Assembly: GCA_023386155.1 (NCBI GenBank) | Contig: JAEWKH010000053.1 | Coordinates: forward strand, 1-53,545 | From: Pseudomonadota bacterium | Lineage (GTDB): Bacteria > Pseudomonadota > Alphaproteobacteria > Rhizobiales > Beijerinckiaceae | Length of the DNA: 53,545 nucleotides | Direction of reading: 5' to 3' | In this document: positions 17,854 to 25,865 of the stretch, piece by piece | Position numbering within the stretch: position 1 is the first letter of the stretch | How the letters are laid out: each line of letters opens with the position of its first letter | Translations under genes and position numbers: made by a program | Notes under the pieces: generated by a model | Told to the model about the DNA's origin: nothing | The model's database searches: none | Seen by the model: the letters and a program-made list of their open reading frames with translations, nothing else

Positions 17854-18258
17854 ATGGGACGCGTTGGATTGACCGCCTTTCTTCTTCTGTCCGTCTCGTC
17901 CGCCCACGCGGCGACGCTGACGATCCGCGCGCAAGGCGTTCAGCCGGACGGGAACATGGTCTATGCCGGGATCTGCGACACCAGCTTCGAGGAAGCCACC
18001 TGCCCATACAAGGATCGCGGCCAGGCGAAGGCGGGAACCGTGGAACTGCGCATCAGGAACGTGAAGCCGGGCACCTATGCCATCGCGGTCTTTCACGACA
18101 TGAACGGCAACGGCAGGCTCGACCGCAACTTCATCGGCCTGCCCAGCGAGCCCTACGGCTTCTCGAACGACGTGGGCCGTCGCGGCCCGCCGAATTTCGA
18201 AGCCGCCCGGATCGTCGTCAGGGAGCCTGCGACGACGGTCGTGATCCCGGTCCGGTAG
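17854..18258 (+). CDS. Secreted DUF2141 protein in the carotenoid operon
   Basis: A 134-residue protein with a signal peptide ending near SSAHA (about residue 19), then one DUF2141 domain. The family pattern is clear: LTIRAQGVQPDGNMVYAGIC, VKPGTYAIAVFHDMNGNGRLDRNFIGLPSEPYGFSND-like residues, and a final VVIPVR strand. DUF2141 has a beta-sandwich look and no known activity. Position inside a pigment operon, between desaturase and methyltransferase genes, suggests a periplasmic role in carrying or placing the carotenoid, but this is inference. It sits 11 bases after the first desaturase and 9 before the methyltransferase. Confidence 0.85.
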   Translation: MGRVGLTAFLLLSVSSAHAATLTIRAQGVQPDGNMVYAGICDTSFEEATCPYKDRGQAKAGTVELRIRNVKPGTYAIAVFHDMNGNGRLDRNFIGLPSEPYGFSNDVGRRGPPNFEAARIVVREPATTVVIPVR

Positions 18259-18267
18259 AGGTCTCGC

Positions 18268-19362
18268 ATGCTGTGGCGCGCCTATGCTCTTCTGTCCCAC
18301 GGCGGAGATCGCATAGGCCTCGGCTCCATCGGCCTGCCGTCCTGGCGCGGTCCCGCCGCTCCCTCGTTCCAGCGAAGCGGCGACGTGCTGAAGGTGCTCG
18401 AAGGGGCCGATACGGCCATCTGGTCGGCCAGCGCCCTTTCGGCCTGCGCCGAGACGGGCCTTCTCGCCCATCTCGGCAAGCCGGCGACCATCGACACCCT
18501 GGCGCAGTCCGTTTCGCTGTCCCCGGCGCTGGTCCGGACACTGGTCGGCGTTCTCGCAAGCCACAGGTTCGTGGTGTGGGACCAGGACCGGGTCCGGGCG
18601 GCCCCGTCCCTCCTGCCCTTCACGACGCCCGAGGGCGCAGAGACGTTCCGCGCGTCGCTGCGGGCCCCTCTCCTGCAGGCCGACAGCTTCCGGCACAGGC
18701 TTGCCGACCGCACCCTGACCCTCGACGGCTGGACCCATACGGACGAGGCCATCATCGAGTCGCAGGGCACCCTGACCCGGCTCTGGACCACCCGGGCCCT
18801 GCCGAAACTGAAGTTTCTACCGGGCCTTGTCCCACGCCTCGAAAAGCCCGGCGCGGCGCTTCTGGATGTGGGCGCCGGTGCCGCGGGCCTTTCGATCGCG
18901 CTCTGCGGGCACTTCCCTCATCTGACCGCCGTGGCCCTTGAGCCCGCGCCCCATCCGGCCGACATCGGAGAGCGGCACGTGCGGGAGGCCGGGCTCGACG
19001 GCCGCATCGCCATCCGCCGGCAACGCGCGGAGGATTTGGAGGACGAGCGCGCCTTCGACCTCGCCTTCCTGCCGCAGATGTTCCTGCCGGACGCGATCAT
19101 CCAGGAGGCCCTCGAGCGGATCTTCCGCTCGCTGCGGCCCGGAGGATGGCTTCTCGTGGCCGTCCTGTCCCAGGAAGGAAATGGGACGGTTTCCGCCGTC
19201 AACCGGCTGAAGAACCTGCTCTGGGGCGGCAACACGCGCGCCGTGAACCACCTGCGGCCACGCTTGGCCGCCGCGGGGTTCGACCCAGTGATCCGCGCGC
19301 CGGGACGGCACGCGCTGCGCATGGTCTGCGCCCGCCGCCCAAACCTTCGTGATCCGTCTTGA
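18268..19362 (+). CDS. Class I SAM methyltransferase, O-methyltransferase-like
   Basis: A 364-residue protein. The N-terminal part looks like the winged-helix dimerisation domain of small-molecule O-methyltransferases (ASALSACAETGLLAHLG, then SPALVRTLVGVLASHRFV, about 50-110). The SAM-binding Rossmann domain follows with LLDVGAGAAGLSIALCG (about 193-209) and SLRPGGWLLVAV. This architecture is shared with CrtF/BchU-type pigment methyltransferases. Within the operon it could methylate a hydroxyl or carboxyl group of the C30 carotenoid; the acceptor is inferred. GAGG precedes the ATG. The next gene starts 81 bases downstream, the longest gap in the operon. Confidence 0.82.
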   Translation: MLWRAYALLSHGGDRIGLGSIGLPSWRGPAAPSFQRSGDVLKVLEGADTAIWSASALSACAETGLLAHLGKPATIDTLAQSVSLSPALVRTLVGVLASHRFVVWDQDRVRAAPSLLPFTTPEGAETFRASLRAPLLQADSFRHRLADRTLTLDGWTHTDEAIIESQGTLTRLWTTRALPKLKFLPGLVPRLEKPGAALLDVGAGAAGLSIALCGHFPHLTAVALEPAPHPADIGERHVREAGLDGRIAIRRQRAEDLEDERAFDLAFLPQMFLPDAIIQEALERIFRSLRPGGWLLVAVLSQEGNGTVSAVNRLKNLLWGGNTRAVNHLRPRLAAAGFDPVIRAPGRHALRMVCARRPNLRDPS

Positions 19363-19443
19363 ACTGGTCCATGCCCTTCCTAGAACCATCACGATTGGAC
19401 CTGGGCGAATGACGGACAGGCTCATGCCTTGCGGGAGGAACGC

Positions 19444-20979
19444 GTGAACGCTCAAGGGACTTCGGTTGCTGTCGTCGGCGGGGGATTGGGCGGATTGGCG
19501 GCGGCCTGCGTGGCGGCGGCCCGCGGGCACAAGGTCACGCTCTACGACAAGAACGCCTGGATCGGCGGCAAGGCGGCGGTTCTGCACGAGGACGGTTTTC
19601 GCTTCGACATGGGGCCGACGATCCTGACCGTGCCGCGAGTGCTAGAGCGCATCTTCGCCGAGGCCGGCCGCAACCTCTCCGACTATCTCGACCTCGTGCG
19701 GCTCGATCCGCAATGGCGCTGCTTCTTCGATGACGGCACGCGGATCGACCTGCAGGAGAACATCGAGGCCATGGCCGAGACCATGGATCGCTTCGCTCCC
19801 GGAAAGAACGCAGGCGACGGATACAGACGCTTCCAGGAAATTTCCGCCCATCTCCACGAGATCTCCAACCGGTTCTTCTTCTGGAAGCCCGTGGAGGATC
19901 TCTTCGACACCATCAACATCCGCGCCAACCTGAATCCCGCGACCCTGCGGGATGTTTTGTCTCTGCGGATGGGATCCTCCGTGGCCGGCACGATCCGCTC
20001 GAAGGTGAAGGACGAGCGCCTGGCACAGATGCTCGACCACTTCACGCAATATGTCGGCTCCTCGCCTTACGGATCGCCCGCCGTGCTCTGCGCCATCGCC
20101 CACATGCAGGCGGCCGACGGCGTCTGGTATCCCATGGGCGGCACGCGGGCCGTGGCGGAGGCCCTGGCACGATTGGCCACCGAACTCGGCGCCACGATCC
20201 GGACCGGCAGCGACGTGACTTCTCTGCGGGTCGAGAACGGCGCGGTCACGGGACTGACCCTCGCGAGCGGCGATGTCGTTCCTTGCGACACGGTCATCTC
20301 CAACATGGATTCCATCCGTACCTATCGCGAGCTCGTCGGCGGCGAGGTGGGCGAGCATTATGCGCGGAAGGCCTTCGAACCCGCATGCTCCGGGGTGGTG
20401 CTCTATCTCGGCCTGAACAGACGCTACGATCACATGCTCCATCACGATTTCGTGTTCTCCCGCGATCCGGAGGAAGAGTTCGACTTCATTTACCGGCGCG
20501 GCGAGCCCGCGCCCGATCCTACCTGCTATCTGGCAGCGCCGGCCGCCACGGATCCGAGTGTCGCGCCGGAGGGCGGCGAAGCGCTTTATGTTCTCGTCCA
20601 CACACCCTATCTCCGTCCGCATCACGACTGGTCGCAGATGTTTCCTGCCTATCGCCAGGTGATCCTCGACAAGCTGAAGCGGACGGCCGGCATGAGCGAC
20701 ATCGAGGACCGCATCGTCGTCGAACGCCATCTCACGCCGCAGGACATTCACGACCGCTACAAGGTGCTCAACGGCGCGATCTACGGGCTGGCGAGCCACG
20801 GCAAGTTCATGGGCGCGTTCAAGCCGGGCAACCGCAGCCGGCAGGTGCGGGGCCTCTATCTCGCCGGCGGCGCGGCTCATCCCGGCCCCGGCATGCCGAT
20901 GGTCATGATGTCGGGCTGGATCGCAGCCGATGCCATGGATGCGGATTGCAAGGCCGAGAACTTACGGAACGTGTCTTGA
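19444..20979 (+). CDS. crtN: CrtN-type carotenoid desaturase (second copy)
   Basis: A 511-residue paralogue of the first desaturase, with FAD site VAVVGGGLGGLAAACVAAA near the N-terminus, GFRFDMGPTILTVPRV (about 50-65), and the C-terminal signature LYLAGGAAHPGPGMPMVMMSG. Desaturase pairs in C30 pathways usually divide work between successive desaturations, or between desaturation and terminal oxidation. I chose the GTG at 19444 because GGAGG precedes it by the right distance; a TTG five codons upstream has no site. The stop overlaps a possible TTG start of the next gene. Confidence 0.87.
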   Translation: MNAQGTSVAVVGGGLGGLAAACVAAARGHKVTLYDKNAWIGGKAAVLHEDGFRFDMGPTILTVPRVLERIFAEAGRNLSDYLDLVRLDPQWRCFFDDGTRIDLQENIEAMAETMDRFAPGKNAGDGYRRFQEISAHLHEISNRFFFWKPVEDLFDTINIRANLNPATLRDVLSLRMGSSVAGTIRSKVKDERLAQMLDHFTQYVGSSPYGSPAVLCAIAHMQAADGVWYPMGGTRAVAEALARLATELGATIRTGSDVTSLRVENGAVTGLTLASGDVVPCDTVISNMDSIRTYRELVGGEVGEHYARKAFEPACSGVVLYLGLNRRYDHMLHHDFVFSRDPEEEFDFIYRRGEPAPDPTCYLAAPAATDPSVAPEGGEALYVLVHTPYLRPHHDWSQMFPAYRQVILDKLKRTAGMSDIEDRIVVERHLTPQDIHDRYKVLNGAIYGLASHGKFMGAFKPGNRSRQVRGLYLAGGAAHPGPGMPMVMMSGWIAADAMDADCKAENLRNVS

Positions 20980-21815
20980 GGCAGGAAACGGGCAAAGCGG
21001 CGAACCGCGCCTCCCCCTCCCCCCGCGGGGAACTCTCCCCCGTCGCGCGCCGCTCCGCCCTGATCCATCGCTTCATGGTCTCGACCTTCCGGCGCTATTT
21101 CACGCGCCACATGAACGCCCTGCGGGTCGCCGCATGGGGAACGCCCGCCGAGCCCCGGCAGGGCCCCGTCATCGTCTATTCCAATCACCCGGCGTGGTGG
21201 GACGCGGCCGTCTACATCCTGGCGGCCGACCGCTTCTTTCCGGCCTACGAGAGCTATGCGCCCATCGATGCCGCGATGCTGAAGCGATACGGCATCTTCG
21301 GCCGCATCGGCGCCTTCGGCGTGGACCTCGAAAGCCCGCGCGGCGCCGCGGCCTTTCTCAAATCCGGCGGGGAAATCCTTTCCGCTCGCAACCATGCGCT
21401 CTGGATCACCGCGCAGGGACGGTTCGGCGACGTGCGCGAGCGCCCCCTCGGCCTCAAGCCCGGCGTGGTGCATCTCATCGAGCGCGCTCCCGACTGCACT
21501 GTCGTGCCGCTCGCCATCGAGTACGGCTTCTGGCTGGAGCGCGGGGCGGAGGCCTTCATCGCGTTCGGAGACGCGATGCGCGGAGAGGATCTCCTCAACC
21601 TTGCGCGTCCCGAGCGCCTGCAGCGGCTCGAGAGCGAACTGACCGCGACGCTCGGGCGCTTGAGCGCCGATGTGCAGAGCCGCGACCCGGCCCGCTTTCG
21701 GGCGGTGCTCGAAGGCCGCGCCGGGATCGGCGGCTTCTACGACGGATGGCGGCGGGCGACGGCGGCCCTGCGCGGGCGCGTCTTCGATCCGTCCCACGAG
21801 GGGCGGCCCTCATGA
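20976..21815 (+). CDS. Lysophospholipid-acyltransferase-like (PlsC) enzyme
   Basis: A PlsC-superfamily acyltransferase. The catalytic HX4D motif is NHPAWWD, followed by SPRGAAAFLKSGGEIL and the ITAQGRFGDVRERPLGLKPG acceptor block. In a C30 carotenoid operon it is likely to esterify a sugar-bearing carotenoid with a fatty acid, as in staphyloxanthin-like pigments (inferred). The start is uncertain. The TTG at 20976 overlaps the previous stop and gives 279 residues, but its first 30 residues are encoded by a low-complexity palindrome; an ATG at 21075 would give 246 but cut part of the usual N-terminal helix. The stop overlaps the next start (ATGA). Confidence 0.78.
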   Translation: MRQETGKAANRASPSPRGELSPVARRSALIHRFMVSTFRRYFTRHMNALRVAAWGTPAEPRQGPVIVYSNHPAWWDAAVYILAADRFFPAYESYAPIDAAMLKRYGIFGRIGAFGVDLESPRGAAAFLKSGGEILSARNHALWITAQGRFGDVRERPLGLKPGVVHLIERAPDCTVVPLAIEYGFWLERGAEAFIAFGDAMRGEDLLNLARPERLQRLESELTATLGRLSADVQSRDPARFRAVLEGRAGIGGFYDGWRRATAALRGRVFDPSHEGRPS

Positions 21816-22924
21816 CGGTCCTCGGTTTCGTCCTGCTTGCCTTGGCCGCCATCCCGTTCGTGCTCGCGCTCGCGAACCTGGGCGTCCTGCGCGCGACGCC
21901 GCGCCAGGCACCGCAGGGCGACGTGCTCGTCTCCATCCTCATTCCGGCCCGCAACGAGGCAGCCAATATCGGCCCCGCCCTCGATGCGGCGCTGGGCAGC
22001 GTGGGCGTTCCGATCGAGATCCTGGTCATGGACGACGGGTCGACGGATGCGACCGCCGACATCGTCCGCGCCTTCGCGGCGCGCGACGCCCGCGTGCGCC
22101 TCCTCACTGCTCCGCCTCTCGACGAAGGCTGGACCGGAAAGGTCCATGCCTGTCACCATCTCTCCGAGGCCGCGCAGGGCACGCATTTCCTGTTCGTGGA
22201 TGCGGATGTGCGCCTCGGACCTCACGCGGCAGCCCTGCTGACGGGCCATGCCCAGGCCGCCGATGCCGGCCTCGTCAGCGCCGTGCCGCGCCAGGTCATG
22301 ATGACGCTCGGCGAGATGCTGACGGTGCCGATGATCAACCTGCTGCTGCTCGGCTACCTTCCCATGGGCTTCATGCGCCTCTCCCGCGATCCGGGACTGG
22401 GCGCGGCCTGCGGCCAGCTCATGCTCGTCGAGCGCGAGGCCTATCGGGCGAGCGGCGGGCATGCGGCGATCCGCACGCGCGTCCACGACGGCATCCAGCT
22501 GGCGCGGCTCTTCCGCCGCAGAGGCCTGATGACGGATCTCGTGTCGGGCGAGCGCCTCGCCACCTGCCGCATGTACACGCGCTTCGACGAGGCCTGGGCC
22601 GGCTTTGCCAAGAACGCCCACGAGGGCATGGCGACGCCCGTGGCGCTGCCGATCTGGACCGTGCTGCTGCTCGGCGCCCATGGACTGCCGTTCGCGCTCC
22701 TGCCGTTCGCGCCGAGTGTCCTGCTCGCCTGCGCGGCCCTTCTCTCCCTGGGAGCGCGCACGCTCGTGACCGTCGCGACCAGGGAGAACCCCTGGTCCAT
22801 CCCGCTCCATCCTTTCACCATCCTGGTCGGCCTCGCGATCCAGTGGAGCGTGCTCCTGCGGATCGGGCAGGCGCGCCGCGCGGGATGGAAGGGCAGGCTT
22901 TATCCTCTGGAGGAAAAGCCATGA
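21812..22924 (+). CDS. GT2 glycosyltransferase, CrtQ/HpnB-like
   Basis: A 370-residue membrane-bound family 2 glycosyltransferase. An N-terminal helix (2-25) anchors it. The catalytic domain shows SILIPARNEAANIG, the DDGSTDAT nucleotide-binding block, GWTGKVHACHHL, and FVDADVRLG as the metal-binding D-x-D equivalent. Two or three C-terminal helices (PIWTVLLLGAHGLPFALLPF onward) complete it. This arrangement matches GT2 enzymes that add sugar to lipids such as C30 carotenoid acids (CrtQ) or occur in hopanoid clusters (HpnB). Here a carotenoid acceptor fits best because desaturases flank it. Start and stop overlap the neighbours by ATGA. Confidence 0.85.
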   Translation: MTVLGFVLLALAAIPFVLALANLGVLRATPRQAPQGDVLVSILIPARNEAANIGPALDAALGSVGVPIEILVMDDGSTDATADIVRAFAARDARVRLLTAPPLDEGWTGKVHACHHLSEAAQGTHFLFVDADVRLGPHAAALLTGHAQAADAGLVSAVPRQVMMTLGEMLTVPMINLLLLGYLPMGFMRLSRDPGLGAACGQLMLVEREAYRASGGHAAIRTRVHDGIQLARLFRRRGLMTDLVSGERLATCRMYTRFDEAWAGFAKNAHEGMATPVALPIWTVLLLGAHGLPFALLPFAPSVLLACAALLSLGARTLVTVATRENPWSIPLHPFTILVGLAIQWSVLLRIGQARRAGWKGRLYPLEEKP

Positions 22925-24579
22925 GCCCCGACCCTTCACGGGCAACCAAGCGGCCGCGCGACGAGAACTTCCCGGTTGCGTCCCTCGTGCTCTCGCGGGA
23001 GCACCGGGGAGCGGTTCTCGCCTTCTACGCTTTCGCCCGCGCGGCGGACGACATTGCCGACGCGCACGATCTCGCGGCGGCCGAGAAGCTGATCCGTCTC
23101 GATGCTCTGGAAGAGGCTCTCGTCACCGGCGATCCGGCAACTCCCCAGGCCGCGCGCCTGCATGCCATCGACAGGCGGCACGGGGCCGGACTGATCCAGG
23201 CCCGCGACCTGCTGCGCGCCTTCCGCCGGGACGTGGTCAAGGCCCGCTACAGCGACTGGGCCGACCTGATCGCCTATTGCCGCCTTTCCGCCAATCCGGT
23301 CGGACGCTTCCTGCTGGCCCTGCACGGCGAACGCGGTGCGGCCCAGGCGCCGGCGGATGCGCTCTGCACGGCGCTTCAGATCCTCAACCACCTGCAGGAT
23401 TGCCGCAGGGATCGCGAAGACCTGGGGCGCATCTACATCCCGACCCAGTGGATGCTGGCGGCCGGCTCCGAGACGGCTTTCTTCGACCCGTCGCGCACCG
23501 CCACCCGCCGCGACGTCGTCGACGCCATGCTCGACCGGATCGACGCGCTGATCGACCAGGCGCAATCCCTGCCGGAGCACCTGCGGAGCAGAGGCCTGCG
23601 CGCCCAGAGCATCGCGACCCTCGTGCTCGCCCGGCGCTTGAGCCGGCGCCTGCGGCAGGCCGATCCCGTTCTGGAGCGCGTGCGGGTGAGCAAGGCCGAT
23701 GCCGCCGCGGCGTTCCTGCGAGGCCTTCGCGGCACGGTCCAAAGGCCCGCCCCCAGTGACCATCACGTGACGGCCGCGGTGGTCAGGCGCTCCGGCTCAT
23801 CCTTCCGCCTCGGCATGCGGAGTCTCGGGCCGGAGCGCCGCCGCGCCATTCATGCGGTCTACGCGTTCTGCCGCATGGTGGACGATATCGCCGACGGCGT
23901 GGCGCCGGCTTCGGAGAAGCGCTCGTTCCTGCGCGAGTGGCGGCGCGAGATCGACCGGCTGCACCGCGCGCCCGAAACCCCCATAGGACGGGAACTCGCC
24001 CGCGCCTCGACCCTCTTCAGGCTGCCCCTGGATGAATGCCACGCCCTGCTCGAAGGGATGGAGACGGACTGCGCCGAACGGGTCAGGATCGCCGACGATC
24101 ATGAGCTCGGCCTCTACGGGCGCCGGGTCGCGGGCTCGGTCGGCGCCCTCTCGATCCGCATCTTCGGCGTGCCTGCGGCCCATCATTTCGCAATCGGGCT
24201 CGGGCGCACCCTGCAGCTCGTGAATATTTTGCGCGACATCGACGAGGACGCATCTTGCGAACGTGTCTACGTTCCCCTCTCGCGGCTCGCGCAGCTCGGG
24301 TTGCACGACGCTCCCGCCGCAATCCTCGTCGCCGATCCGCGCTTCGCCCGCGTGTGCGAGAACCTCGCCGAGGAAGCCCGCGCCGGCTTTGCATCGGCCG
24401 ACACGGCGCTGATGCATCTCGACCGCAAGGCGCTCAAGCCCGCGATCCTGATGATGGAGAACTATCGCCGCGTGCTCGACCGGCTGCAGGCCCGTGGCTG
24501 GGGCATGCGCGAGGGCAAGCTGCGCCTGAGCGCCGCCGATCGGCTGCATCTCATCACCCGCGCCATGAGGCCCGCATGA
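22921..24579 (+). CDS. hpnC-hpnD: HpnC-HpnD fusion: hydroxysqualene synthase / presqualene diphosphate synthase
   Basis: One uninterrupted 552-residue frame holds two squalene/phytoene-synthase domains. The first (about 10-272) is HpnC-like: it opens with DENFPVASLVLSREHRG, has DDIAD at 43-47 and the second metal motif NHLQDCRRDRED at 156-167. The second (about 282-550) is HpnD-like: VVRRSGSSFRLGMRSL at 288-302, DDIAD at 321-325 and NILRDIDED at 435-443. HpnD joins two farnesyl diphosphates to presqualene diphosphate and HpnC turns this into hydroxysqualene. The two are separate genes in the systems I know, so the fusion could channel the intermediate. No stop or separate Shine-Dalgarno lies at the junction. 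It is ATGA-coupled to both neighbours. Confidence 0.9.
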   Translation: MSPDPSRATKRPRDENFPVASLVLSREHRGAVLAFYAFARAADDIADAHDLAAAEKLIRLDALEEALVTGDPATPQAARLHAIDRRHGAGLIQARDLLRAFRRDVVKARYSDWADLIAYCRLSANPVGRFLLALHGERGAAQAPADALCTALQILNHLQDCRRDREDLGRIYIPTQWMLAAGSETAFFDPSRTATRRDVVDAMLDRIDALIDQAQSLPEHLRSRGLRAQSIATLVLARRLSRRLRQADPVLERVRVSKADAAAAFLRGLRGTVQRPAPSDHHVTAAVVRRSGSSFRLGMRSLGPERRRAIHAVYAFCRMVDDIADGVAPASEKRSFLREWRREIDRLHRAPETPIGRELARASTLFRLPLDECHALLEGMETDCAERVRIADDHELGLYGRRVAGSVGALSIRIFGVPAAHHFAIGLGRTLQLVNILRDIDEDASCERVYVPLSRLAQLGLHDAPAAILVADPRFARVCENLAEEARAGFASADTALMHLDRKALKPAILMMENYRRVLDRLQARGWGMREGKLRLSAADRLHLITRAMRPA

Positions 24580-25865
24580 CGTCGCGGCGCACCCATATCG
24601 TCGGAGCGGGCATCGCGGGCCTGAGCGCCGCCCTCGCGGTGACGGCCGATGGGGGCGAGGCCGTCCTCTACGAAGCCGCGCCACAGCCGGGCGGACGCTG
24701 CCGGACCCTTCATCCGGCCGATGGATTCACTCATGACAACGGCACCCATGTACTGTTCACGGCCAATGCGCATGCGCTCGATCTCCTGAAGGCCGTCGGC
24801 GCCCGCGACCGCTGGATCGAGCCCGAGCCGAGGGGGCTTCCCCTCTACCGCGGACGGACGGGAGAGATGCGCCGCGTCGGGCTCTCCCCGTGGTCATGGC
24901 TTTCACCCTCGCGCCGCCCGGACGGCCTGACCCTGGCCGATTGCGCACGCATCCTGCGCCTCGTCTTCACCGCGAAGGATTGCCCGGTTGCGTCCATCAT
25001 CGGTCAGCGGCCGATCATGGAGAGCCTGATAGAGCCCTTGACGGTGGCCGTGCTCAACACGCCGGCCTCTCACGCATCGTCTCAGCGTCTGGCATGCGCG
25101 TTGCGGCAGCTCATGATGCCCGGCGCCGGGCGTCTCTTGGTGGCGCGCAGCGGCCTGAGCGAAGACCTGATCGATCCTGCCATTGCCACCCTTGAGGCGA
25201 GGGGCGCATCCCTTCTCGCCGGCCTGCGCCTGCGCGCGCTCCTGACGGGGAACGAGCGTGTCATCGGCCTAGCCCTGACGGACCGCACCGTGATGCTCGG
25301 GCGCGATGATCGTGTGATCCTCGCGCTTCCACCCTATGAAGTGCAGCGGCTTCTCCCTCCGCTTCCCGTGCCGACCTCGTTCGAGCCCATCCTCAACGTT
25401 CACTATCGCTTGAAGGGTCCTGCCAGCCCGCGCTTCATCGGCTTCACGGGCATGCTGGCGCAATGGGCGCTGATCCGTCCGGACCACGTGAGCGTCACCG
25501 TCTCGGCTGCCGATGCCGCCGTCGATCGAAGCGCCGCCGATCTGGCCTCCGTGATCTGGCGTGAAATCGTGCCTGCCTTGCGCAGCCTCGGGCATGATGC
25601 GGAAGGCGACCGTCAGCCCGAATCGCGCGTCGTGAAGGAAAGGCGCGCCACGATCCGCCAGGCCGCGGAGGCTCTCCCGCAGCCGCCGTTGAGGCCTCTC
25701 GCAAACCTGGCCCTGGCCGGCGATTGGCTCGGCTCCCTTCCTGCCACCATCGAGAGCGCCGTCATGGCCGGCGAACATGCGGTCCGTCTCCTGCGCGACG
25801 CACTTCGCACGCGCTCATCCGCTTCCCATGACCGCTCCCTGACGCCGGAGGATGATGCCGCATGA
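24576..25865 (+). CDS. hpnE: Hydroxysqualene dehydroxylase
   Basis: A 429-residue FAD amine-oxidase-fold enzyme with the N-terminal site HIVGAGIAGLSAALAVTADGG. The PGGRCRTLHPADGFTHDNGTH region and the late ANLALAGDWLGSLPATIESAV block are characteristic of HpnE. HpnE reduces hydroxysqualene to squalene as the third step after HpnD and HpnC, both encoded as one protein just upstream. This completes squalene formation from farnesyl diphosphate. The start overlaps the hpnC-hpnD stop and the stop overlaps the ispH start, both by ATGA. The tail after residue 410 is polar and looks disordered. Confidence 0.92.
   Translation: MTSRRTHIVGAGIAGLSAALAVTADGGEAVLYEAAPQPGGRCRTLHPADGFTHDNGTHVLFTANAHALDLLKAVGARDRWIEPEPRGLPLYRGRTGEMRRVGLSPWSWLSPSRRPDGLTLADCARILRLVFTAKDCPVASIIGQRPIMESLIEPLTVAVLNTPASHASSQRLACALRQLMMPGAGRLLVARSGLSEDLIDPAIATLEARGASLLAGLRLRALLTGNERVIGLALTDRTVMLGRDDRVILALPPYEVQRLLPPLPVPTSFEPILNVHYRLKGPASPRFIGFTGMLAQWALIRPDHVSVTVSAADAAVDRSAADLASVIWREIVPALRSLGHDAEGDRQPESRVVKERRATIRQAAEALPQPPLRPLANLALAGDWLGSLPATIESAVMAGEHAVRLLRDALRTRSSASHDRSLTPEDDAA

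Noticed and set aside
20998..21040. GC palindrome at the start of the acyltransferase gene as a terminator
   Set aside because: It has no T-run and lies inside a tightly coupled operon. It may be a small repeat that extended the N-terminus.
21670..22920. Upstream extension of the HpnC-HpnD frame, and similar long read-through frames in the carotenoid operon
   Set aside because: The frame is open upstream only as a shadow of the GT2 gene; HpnC homology begins at the ATG at 22921, which is coupled to the previous stop.
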